DNA of 64,000 nucleotides from Adiantum capillus-veneris (taxonomy: Eukaryota; Streptophyta; Polypodiopsida; Polypodiales; Pteridaceae), in contig JABFUD020000370.1 of assembly GCA_014529385.2 (NCBI GenBank), positions 1-64,000 of the forward strand, given 5' to 3'. Numbering within the stretch: the stretch's first letter is position 1; each line of letters begins with the position of its first letter. Under the pieces are notes generated by a model. That model was not told where the DNA came from. It ran no database searches and saw nothing but the letters and a program-made list of their open reading frames with translations. Shown one piece after another: positions 56,391-64,000 of this stretch. Position numbers and translations under genes: made by a program.

Positions 56391-56760
56391 TAAAGTTTTT
56401 TTTTTTTTTTAAAGACTATTCATTTTTTTACCTTTAGTTTTTCTTCTAAATTTTAAAGGATGACCAAATTTAGAGGAAGAGGTGATGTGATGTGATGTCT
56501 ATAAAGAGGTTATATAGAGCCGCCAAATATGGAGGGGATACACGACGGGCCCAACGGGATTCTTGCTTGTCTCGCCGGGCCCGCCGGGGTTCATGTTAAA
56601 CCCACTGGGCCTGCCGGGATTGTTGGTTGTCCCGCCGGTTCTACGTTTTCTACCGGTTTTCGTAGGTCATGACATTATATATGTTATTAACATGAAAAAA
56701 ATAGTGATAATAACAACAATAATTAACATTTAACAAAATGCATCATCGCGTAATTAAAAT
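56391..56760 (-). other. A/T run and GC-rich short repeats upstream of hAT
   Basis: After a T run (56398-56410) come ATGTGATGTGATGTC, then several CCCGCCGGG/GGGCCCGCCGG-like units (56545-56640). Plant hAT elements often have GGGC/CCGG-rich subterminal regions, so this is probably the transposon's 5' subterminal part; that is inference. No gene. Confidence 0.5.
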
Positions 56761-56799
56761 CCCTGCCTGGTCAGGGAGGTGATGAGGCTGAAGAAGATT

Positions 56800-57867
56800 G
56801 TGATATTGCAGATGCTTTCGGGTATGGACATCTACATAAAAGTAAACAATTTTCCCAGTAGATAGTTTTTGAATTTTGTAGCACAGAATACCATTTCCAG
56901 TGCTTCTCTCTTAGTAGTTGAGTATCACTGTTTAGCTAAATTGACCCTGCAATTAGAAAAGTAGACTGGGTAGTCCATCTTTCCATCAAGCTAGGCCAGT
57001 ATAGCTCCCATTTCCATGCCAAAAGCATCTACTATACATGGAAAATCACATCCCACTTCGGCTTTCAAAGCACTAGCTTCCTATTGATTGCATCCTTTAA
57101 GCATTGAAAACTCTACTCACATTCTTCGATCCAAATAAACTTGTTTCCTTTCTTAGTCGATTCATATAGAGGAAGCATTGGCTGCAAACATGTGCACAAA
57201 CCTCCTGTAAAAGTTGATATATCCAGAAAGGAACTGAATTTTGATACTCTTATGAGCGCTTTGGCCTGCTGAATAGACTTGATTTTATCATTATCCATAT
57301 CAATCCCATTTTTGGAAACAACATGTTTGAGAAGCTATCCCTTCCAAACCATAAACACTAATTGAAGGGATTCAGATAGATTCTCTTTTCTCTACACCTC
57401 TCAAAGACCATCTCCAAAAATAATAAATGCATTTCTTCAGAGTAGAATATGGTAAAGTCATCAACAAATATGTCCAAAAACTTATGAAGAAACTCACCAA
57501 AAATTTTCATCATGCATCGTTGAAAGGTTGCTAGAGCCTTGCATAATCCAAACGGCATTACCAGATACATAAAGGCTCCCCATACATATGAATGTAGGTC
57601 TTGGCCCTATCTTCAAGTGCAATTCTGAGTTGATTGTAGCCACTATATTTTTCCATGAAACTATATATTTTTTTGGCTTGCAATCTCATCTAGCATCTTA
57701 TCTAAAAAGGGCAGTGGAAAAGGATCCTTAATGGTATGTGCATTCAACTTCCTATAGTTCACACATACCCTTAGTTTTCCATTATTTTTTGGGACTATCA
57801 CTATAGAAAATAGCCATTCATAGCTTGCAACTTTTGTGATGAACCCCCACCTTGAGAATATTATCAA
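56800..57867 (-). pseudogene. element G RT-RNase H
   Basis: Minus strand: SIVIVPKNNGKLRVCVNYRK, AHTIKDPFPLPFLDKML, YSGYNQLRIA in a shifted frame, MPFGLCKALATFQRCMM, DIFVDDFTIFYSEE (motif C as FVDD), then SFLDISTFTGGLCT-like connection sequence and a worn RNase H. At least six frame breaks, so an old copy. Confidence 0.83.
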
Positions 57868-58619
57868 TCTCCTCTTTCACTGTCTTCCCATAATTCGGGT
57901 GTGTATTGTACCTCTATAATCTGACTGCTCTCGCATCTGGCTTTAGTGTATCCTGTGATGGCACACTTCTAGATCCACTCCTTTTAGATCCACATGTTCC
58001 CATGTAAATACGTCTTTGTAATTTTGAAAAATTGCCTTAGCTTTCTCTTTGATCTATGGTTTCAGATGCTTGTTGATTTTGATCTTTTATTCTAAGCAGA
58101 GATTAAACTCTTCAACTTCTTGGTTGTTTGAGAGTAACCAGTTCGGGCCTGCTCCCTTCCATTTAGCCATGGATTCAACTTCTTTCTATGTTTGAATACT
58201 AACCGCATAATCATTCAAGGGATTGCTTAATTCAAGTAGGCTATTTTGAATCTCAACTTCCTCAGTTGCTAGATTCTCTCTTCAGCATTTGCTTGACTAA
58301 TGTCCCTAGCTGGTCTGAAATTGAATCTATTTGGTATTGGCTATTCTAGTGGTTGTCCATCCAACTGAAGTGTCCTCTCCTAGAGTTTATCTAATTGAAC
58401 TAATATGGATATTGTCTCTTGTCTTGATCCTTATCTATGAACACAGGACTAAGGTCTATCTATGTGAGTGGGAAGAAATTCATTCATGCAAGTATCTTTT
58501 CTATTAAAAAATTGTCCCATATATATTGCATAGTTCTTCAAGTTTGAAGGCCTTCTTCCACCTTCTACTATTTCTAGGTTTTATCTGAATCCTTTTACCA
58601 ACCCCTAGAATAGTTAATG

Positions 58620-59031
58620 TCTAATTTGCATAGTCATGTATGGCACCAGCAGTTCTGAGCCAAGGTCTGCCTAGACGCATCCCATATGCTCCTTGCACAT
58701 CCAAGACTAGGAATTTGATCTCAAATTTCTTCTTGCCCACTCAAATTTGTCATGTTCTTACTAACCCAATAGCTTGAACCGCTGTGTGATCAATCATCCT
58801 CACTCTGAATGGTGCAGGTTTTAGCTCAGTGATTCTCAGTTTCCATCTGAGGTGTTCTCCCAGAATATTTACACCAGTACCACCATCCAATATGACTTTT
58901 GACAATGGTTTCCATTGCTTTCTCAGCTTGTAATCCATCCGAATAGCTGAAACTTCATCATCTTGGATAGCTATCAGGTCCACTACTCTAGCTTCATCTT
59001 CTACACTTCTCTTCTGTTTGATAAACTTCAC
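58620..59031 (-). pseudogene. element G protease
   Basis: KVILDGGTGVNILGEHLRWK is the retropepsin active-site region with D-G-G in place of D-[ST]-G, a pattern common in this plant gypsy branch. It is followed by MIDHTAVQAIGLVRT and, after a stop, LVLDVQGAYGMRLGRPWLR (the LGRPWL block). Confidence 0.8.
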
Positions 59032-59680
59032 AGCCTATGACAATGTGCGACTAATGGCATCCAATTCTACTGTTAATTTTTGAATGCGTTCATAGAGCTT
59101 CACATAGATTTCATCTTGTTCATTTCCAGAGCTATTGTCAAATCTAGAAGATTTTTCTTTATGACTATCTTCACAATTCCATTCCACTTTCTCTTATCTG
59201 GTTAGCTGAATCTGAGATGGGTCCCCTAATTGGTCCTTCCTCAGTCCAATGGTTTCAACCTCAGCCAAGTGTGATCTGACTTGTCGTACCTTATCTTCCA
59301 GATTCTGCACTACATCAAACATGGAATATGGTTTATAGATGCTACCTTCTTAGTCTAGTGCTTCTGCACCTCTGAAGACTTGGGTGATAGCTTCTAGATT
59401 GTGTGAGCCTCAACATTCTGGCTATTCTAGCAGTTTCTTAGCTATTTTTTGGTGAACTTTGTTGCCAGCTCACGATGTTCCTGCCACTCGTCTACCACCT
59501 TCTCTTTGCCCTTTGGCCTTCTAAATTGCTCTCTTTTGCTTCCACTTTCTAGTCTTAGCATCCTGTTTTCCCTCATTCTCATATGGGATTTATTCAATGA
59601 TCACATTCTTACATCTAGTGATGTAAGGTCTCCGCCACCCTTGGAGAGGGGATCCCATGTAAAGGATTAATATCATGACA
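59032..59680 (-). pseudogene. element G gag remnant (weak)
   Basis: Low-complexity, stop-rich sequence upstream of the protease on the minus strand. Some charged, gag-like pieces are present, but no zinc knuckle was found. The assignment rests on position only. Confidence 0.4.
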
Positions 59681-60180
59681 TTTTGATCATAAATAGAAAG
59701 TTTTATTTTTGGCAATTTTTTCACATATGATGAACTAATGATGAATATATTGTTGTAAGCTTTTCAAAAATGAATTTTTTACTTTTTTGTCACTTTTGTC
59801 CAAACATAGTAAGTTTTGAGGTGCTTACACCCACCTAGACGCAGTCATCTTGTCTAAATCTATCCACTTGAATTTCCATAAAAATAGATGTCTGCTCCAA
59901 AAACTACTAAATATAGTAAGCCTGTGCATCTGACACCTTAACTTGTCATCCTCAAGCTTGTCTTTTAATAGAAACTTTCAATATTAAATTCTAATAAGCC
60001 AAGTTCACTTTAGATAATTAAATTTTATCCTAACGTTAATAAATTAATTCCTAAGTCTAAGGTATGCATATGCATGCATGTGCATGGGCATGTATGTGTA
60101 TGTGTATGTGTATGTATGCCCATACATGACTATATTCATGGACCCATCTCTTATGGTATGTTGACTCTAAGCATGGGTAA
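59681..60180. other. AT-rich spacer
   Basis: No coding region. Contains a (TG/CA)TATG-type run at about 60063-60117 (TGCATGCATGTGCATGGGCA and TGTATGTGTATG units) and scattered A/T tracts. Nothing else recognised. Confidence 0.6.
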
Positions 60181-60946
60181 GTACATGAGGTGTATCCGTT
60201 CAAAGCTCAAGTGACAAGCTTGCATGTAGCCGCATGCTTCATACTCGATCCATGATTGTCTTATTCATCCTTTTCAAAACTCCATTTTGTTGAGGTGTTT
60301 GTGGGTTTGTCTTATGCCTTTGTGTATCGTTGCTAGCACAAAATCTTTAAAAATCTTGGTTGCAATACTCGCCTCCATTATTGGATCTAAGGTATTTAAG
60401 CTTCATACCTGCTTCATTTTTCACAAAGGCTTTCCACCTTTGAAATATGGAAAACATATTCGATGTATTCTTCATTGCATAAACCCATGTTTTACTAGTT
60501 ACATCATCTATGAATGTTACATAGCACACTAAACCACCAAGGGATGGTGTACTCATAGGACCCCATACATTAGAATGAACTAATTCAAGTTTTTTAGTTT
60601 TTCTTGCATTCCCTACTTTATTGAATTTCAACCTCTTTTGTTTATCGTAAATAAAATTTTCACAAAATTCTAGGTACACTTTTTTCAAACCTGGTAGAAG
60701 CCTTTTTGAATGAATGATTTTCATTTCTTTGGCACTCATATGCCCAAGTTGATAGTACCACACCACACCGTCAACTTCTGTAGTTGTTGCTGCACAAATT
60801 GCAGATCGCATGTTGATCGTACACAAGTAGAGTGTACCCACCTTATCTCCTTTTGCAACCACCAAAGATCCTTTCGAGATCTTCCAACGTTTGTTTTTTA
60901 ATGCAATATTGTGACCTTCATCATCCAATTGACCTATAGAGATCAA
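60181..60946 (-). pseudogene. copia H1 GAG-pre-integrase and integrase core
   Basis: The zinc region reads WYYQLGHMSAKEMK...FCENFIYDKQKRLKF: the first His of WHxRLGH is Tyr and the second Cys of CxxC is lost. The core has HSNVWGPM (Asn for the first catalytic Asp), FIDDVTSKTWVY (second Asp region kept), and SNNGGEYCNQDF (Glu kept). After a stop, KMEF and TIMDR remain from the PQQNGVAERKNRTI-type block. About 200 codons are open, but the protein is catalytically dead. Confidence 0.87.
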
Positions 60947-61320
60947 GTTTTTGCGAAGAGAGGAACATGTCTAACATCCTTTAGCTTCCATTCATTTCCA
61001 TTTTCAGTTTTGAAACAAATTGTACCTTTGCCGATAATTTCACAAGCTTCATCATCTCCCAAGTATACATACCCAAAATTACCTTTGGTGTAATCTTGGA
61101 AATGTTGCTCGTGAAGAGTTGCATGGAATGCAACCCCAGAGTCTACTATCCAAGAATTAGACACACTGTTTAATCATAGACCTAGAGCATCCTCCCCTAC
61201 TTTACCTTCCACATTGGTTTCCAATATTGTCTTGTTGTCTTGAGAGTCCGACTTCTTTTTCTTCTTGAACCAGCAATTCTTCCTAACATGGCCTTTCTTT
61301 CCACAGTTCTAGCGCTTAAG
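60943..61320 (-). pseudogene. copia H1 zinc knuckle and protease
   Basis: The knuckle reads NCGKKGHVRKNC with the first Cys and Trp replaced (Arg, stop) at about 61310. The protease begins SNSWIVDSGVAFHAT, with a normal D-S-G triad, and continues YLGDDEACEIIGKGTI and LKDVRHVP, the copia order. Frame breaks separate it from gag. Confidence 0.85.
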
Positions 61321-62012
61321 AATGTACTTTGTGTGTGCTTGCTCTATCTTGAGCGATCACGACCCCTTTGATTTTTGAAGATCTCCTTTTGACTTCCTCT
61401 CATTTTCACTAACACTGCAACACTTGATGATTCACCTATGCTTCTCCTTCGTATCTCCTTGCTTAAGACAACACCCACAACATCATCAAGCTTGAGATTA
61501 TTTTCACTAGAGATAAAGCTACTTATAGCCATCACAAGGTTCTCCCAACTATCCCAACAAAGACGATAGTATAAGGAGAGTTCACACTTCATCATCAAAA
61601 TTGATCTTCACCGCTCAATGTTGACTTATGCTGGTATTGAAGGCATTTAGGTGTTCTGCAATCAAGCCACCCTCTTCCATTTTTAGATTAAACAACTGCC
61701 TCATGAGAAATACCTTATTGGATGTTGATGGTTTCTCATGGAGGCTGTCAAGAGACTTCATCAAATCCTCCGTGGTCTTCATCTCCAAAATGTTAAAGGC
61801 CACTATTGACGCCAAGCATAGCTGGATTTCTTCCAATGCCTTTTGATCAAGGACAATACAAGCTTCATCTGCCAGTGTTGAGGGCTTCTTTTCAAGACCG
61901 CTTAGTGGAAAATAACGATCATTTTAGTAGAGGCAGTCTTCAATGTGCATCTTCTAGTGTTGGTAGTTTTGCCATTGAACTTCTTGATGTTGAGCCTACC
62001 TTCATCTACCAT
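61321..62012 (-). pseudogene. copia H1 gag
   Basis: The ATG at 62012 opens MVDEGRLNIKKFNGKT. A stop follows in the normally W-containing KMxIEDxL segment. Then ACIVLDQKALEEIQLCLAS, TTEDLMKSLDSLHEKPSTSN, FLMRQLFNLKMEEGG and HLNAFN, the UBN2-type copia gag. The last part (MRGSQKEIFKNQRGRDRSR) leads to the knuckle. Confidence 0.85.
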
Positions 62013-62073
62013 CACTCCCACTCAATTCAAGGAATCCTCTCCTTTAGATGTTGTAGCTACAAGCAAACCTTAC

Positions 62074-62162
62074 TCTGATACCAATTTTTAGGAATAAAGG
62101 TGTAGACTAGAGTGGTTTACATAATGGGGAGAGAGAGATTTTTCACACACAATAGTGATAAT

Positions 62163-62224
<62 letters not shown>

Positions 62225-62848
62225 ACACGATATACATGGTTCACCCAACGTGGGCTACGTCCACAGGAAAGCATCCACTCAATGGCTTTGCACTTCAAAC
62301 TAGAAGTAGGTTACAAAGGGATTAACAACCCTTAATGGAACTCCTACCTTGCTTCATTCTCTTTCACCAACTCATACACACACCTTACTTTACCAACTCT
62401 ACAATGCTTCAATGCATTTTTGTGTGTAAAAGAGGCCTCCTTTTATACACCAAAATGGTTTCCCTCTCTCATGAGAGAGAGCCATCCATGTGCCCATGGG
62501 TAGTCACCTTTGTGTAGAAAAGTCCAAGTTGAAGTCGGTCATCAATCCATGTGTAGCCACCCTTGTGTAGAAAAGTATTAGTAGAAGTCTTCCATCGGCC
62601 ATTGAATTTTGGCCACTGGCCATAGAATTTTGACCATCGGTCATTGACCATTGGCCAACCGACCATTGAATATTGACCACCGCCCAACTAGCCATTGACT
62701 ATCGACCATCAATCAGTCATTTTTTGGTCACTTTTTAGCCATCATCCACGTCAAGATATTCCAATGAAAACGAATATAAATCTTTGGTCTTTTTTACGAG
62801 TGTTTTTTTTCATGCATGATGGCTTCTCCTCATAATGGGGATGTTACA
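62074..62848 (-). repeat. 5' LTR of copia H1 with primer site
   Basis: The LTR (62848 to 62086) begins TGTAACATCCCCATTATGAG on the minus strand and ends CTTTATTCCTAAAA. TGGTATCAGAG (about 62083-62073) is the tRNA-Met primer site. It contains a GA run (62165-62222), and near its start repeated TGGTCA/TTGACCATTGG-like motifs. It mirrors the H2 LTR. Confidence 0.88.
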
Positions 62849-62956
62849 GATGTGCGTTTTTTAGAATAAAAATTACAAGGGGTGAAACACGCTCCATACT
62901 AAATAATACGGAGCCTGATTCATCCCTTGTAATTTTTATTCTAAAAAACGTACATT
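62849..62956. repeat. 108-bp palindromic spacer between the two copia LTRs
   Basis: Left CGTTTTTTAGAATAAAAATT...ACAAGGG pairs with right CCCTTGT...AATTTTTATTCTAAAAAACG. The inner part also pairs imperfectly (GCTCC..TA against TA..GGAGC). About 7 of 54 positions differ between the halves. The centre of symmetry, 62902.5, is also the centre for the two LTRs and gag regions on either side. Confidence 0.93.
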
Positions 62957-63716
62957 TGTAAGGCCCCTGTTTATGAAGAGATCCATCGTTCATGACAACT
63001 CACCAAAAAAACCAAAAAAATCCATCTTCTTTACACCGGAATGATTGGAAAGTGATCAAAAAACGATCGCTCGATGGCAAGTAATCAATGGCCGGTTAGT
63101 TGGTGGGGTCAATAGTTAATGACCGGTTCGATGATTGGTCGATAGTCAATGGTTGATGGTCAATAGTCAATGTTCAATGGTTGGTGGGCCGTGGCCAAAA
63201 GTCTATGGTCGATGATCAAAATTCAATGGCTAATGACCAACTTCTTCTACTTGGACTTTTCTACACGATGGTGGCTACACATGGGCCAGTGGCTCCCTTC
63301 TACTTGGACTTTTATACACAAGGGTAGCTATACATGGACGCATAGATGGCTATCTCTCATGAGAAAGGGAAACCCTTTTGACCTATAAAAGGAGGCCTCT
63401 TTTACACACAAAAAAAACATTCAAGCATTGTGAAGTTGGTAAAGCAAGGTGTCTGTGTGAGCTGGTGAAAGAGAGTGAAGCAAAGCGGGAGTTCCATTAC
63501 GAGTTATTAATCCCTTTGTAATCTACTTCTAATTTGAAGTGCACAGCCATTGAGTGGCTGCTTTCCCGCGAACGTCGCCCACATTGGGTGAACCGCATGT
63601 ATCATGTGTGCTCTATCTTTCTCTCTTCTCTATTATCTCTCTTGTGTGTTTAACTTCTCTTTTTTCATTAAGTAAACCACTCTAACCTCTACTTTGCTAC
63701 ACCTTTATTCCTAACA
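62957..63716 (+). repeat. 5' LTR of copia H2 (760 bp)
   Basis: Begins TGTAAGGCCCCTGTTTATGA and ends CTTTATTCCTAACA. It carries many TGGTCAATGG/CGATGGTC-type short motifs (63080-63240) and a pyrimidine run opposite the H1 GA run. The primer site ATTGGTACTAGAGC follows, with changes from TGGTATCAGAGC. Confidence 0.88.
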
Positions 63717-63789
63717 ATTGGTACTAGAGCAAGATTCATTTGTAGCTACAACATCTAAAGGAAAGGATTCCTTGCATTGAGTGGGAGTG

Positions 63790-64000
63790 ATGGCAGAGAA
63801 AGGTAAACTCAAGATTGATAAGCTCAATGGCAAAACCTATCAACACTAGAAGATGCAGATTGAAGACTGTCTCTACCAAAAGGATCTTTATTTACCACTA
63901 GGTGGTATTGCAAAGAATTCCGCAATGACGGCAAATGAAGCTTGGATTGTCCTTGACCAAAAGACATTGGGAACAATGTGGCTATGCTTGGCGTCAACGG
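63790..64000 (+). pseudogene. copia H2 gag, N-terminal part
   Basis: The ATG gives MAEKGKLKIDKLNGKTYQH, then TAG where Trp is usual, then KMQIEDCLYQKDLYLPLGG and EAWIVLDQKTLGTMWLCLAS at the window end. The same stop position (CACTAGAAG) is shared with H1, so the mutation predates the separation of the two copies. Confidence 0.85.

Larger units (their letters stand above)
53996..56660 (-). mobile_element. hAT DNA transposon, 3'-truncated
   Basis: The transposase reads right to left, with a 151-bp tandem-repeat array and a GC-rich region upstream. The 3' part (hATC dimerisation domain and right terminus) is missing where it joins A2. Terminal inverted repeats and a target duplication could not be identified, so the right limit is set at the end of the GC-rich repeat region and is approximate. 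Confidence 0.8.
56760..59680 (-). mobile_element. old Ty3/gypsy element G (non-chromovirus type)
   Basis: Protease, RT and RNase H remnants in minus orientation, with many stops. The motif wording (VDDFTIFY, VPKNNGKLRVCVNYRKLNA, RTYIHMYG) differs from families A and B and resembles the Tat/Athila side of plant gypsy elements. No LTR or integrase could be found. Confidence 0.75.
60181..62848 (-). mobile_element. Ty1/copia element H1
   Basis: Minus strand: 5' LTR, primer site, gag, protease, and the first half of integrase, ending in PQQNG-type integrase sequence near 60200. RT and RNase H are absent to the left. It is the left arm of the inverted repeat with H2. Confidence 0.88.
62957..64000 (+). 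mobile_element. Ty1/copia element H2, 5' part
   Basis: 5' LTR, primer site and start of gag of the same family as H1, in the opposite direction, running off the window at the right edge. Homologous to H1 along its whole visible length at the mirrored distance. Confidence 0.9.

Noticed and set aside
60063-60130. Possible regulatory repeat (TGTATG run)
   Set aside because: Simple-sequence slippage in AT-rich spacer, with no match to other parts of the window.

Overview
The window is a stretch of land-plant nuclear heterochromatin made almost entirely of nested, decayed transposable elements. I see no host gene, rRNA or tRNA gene. The plant assignment rests on four things: Ty3/gypsy chromoviruses with a C-terminal chromodomain; a plant L1 LINE with a gag-like ORF1 (RNA-binding fold plus CCHC) and a zf-RVT tail; a BED/DUF659 hAT transposase; and AAACCCTAA telo-boxes in an LTR. 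The density and age mix suggest a large, repeat-rich genome. The species cannot be named from the sequence. Family letters A to H are my own labels.

Layout. 1-5777 (+): gypsy element A1, missing its 5' end, with 3' LTR 5217-5777, inserted in LINE1. 5778-16314 (+): three head-to-tail LINEs of one non-L1-looking family. LINE1 is broken. LINE2 has a 928-codon frame and only one obvious frameshift. LINE3 is split by a solo LTR of family C with a perfect 5-bp target duplication. 16315-21575: fragments of gypsy LTRs (B, A) and a gag fragment (E1) cut by the 3' LTR of element B1. 21576-30443 (-): B1, whose integrase is split by a complete but pol-less element C (22712 to about 28129), and which carries a perfect 1,020-bp tandem duplication. 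30444-36323 (+): E3, two LTRs of about 2.5 kb around less than 0.9 kb of gag remnant. 36324-39135 (+): B3 integrase, chromodomain and LTR. 39171-41100 (-): a copia LTR and E2 gag with its LTR. About 41200-48071 (+): an L1 LINE (F) with a C-rich 5' region, ORF1, ORF2 and poly(A).

48072-50200 (-): B2, a permuted gypsy fragment. 50201-53995 (-): A2, a gypsy element inserted in B2. 53996 to about 56660 (-): a hAT transposon fused to A2. 56760-59680 (-): an old gypsy element G of the non-chromovirus type. 60180-64000: two copia elements of one family (H1 -, H2 +) placed head to head, forming a giant inverted repeat centred near 62902.5 that runs off the right edge.

The coding parts work only as retroelement machinery: gag particles, aspartic protease, reverse transcriptase/RNase H, integrase with chromodomain targeting, and LINE endonuclease/RT. 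Nearly all are disabled by frameshifts, stops and lost catalytic residues. The points most worth following are a PCNA-binding-like motif conserved at the C-terminus of all three non-L1 LINEs, LINE insertion into the pyrimidine tail of an earlier LINE, conserved RNA-like hairpins in otherwise divergent LTRs, and the copia palindrome.
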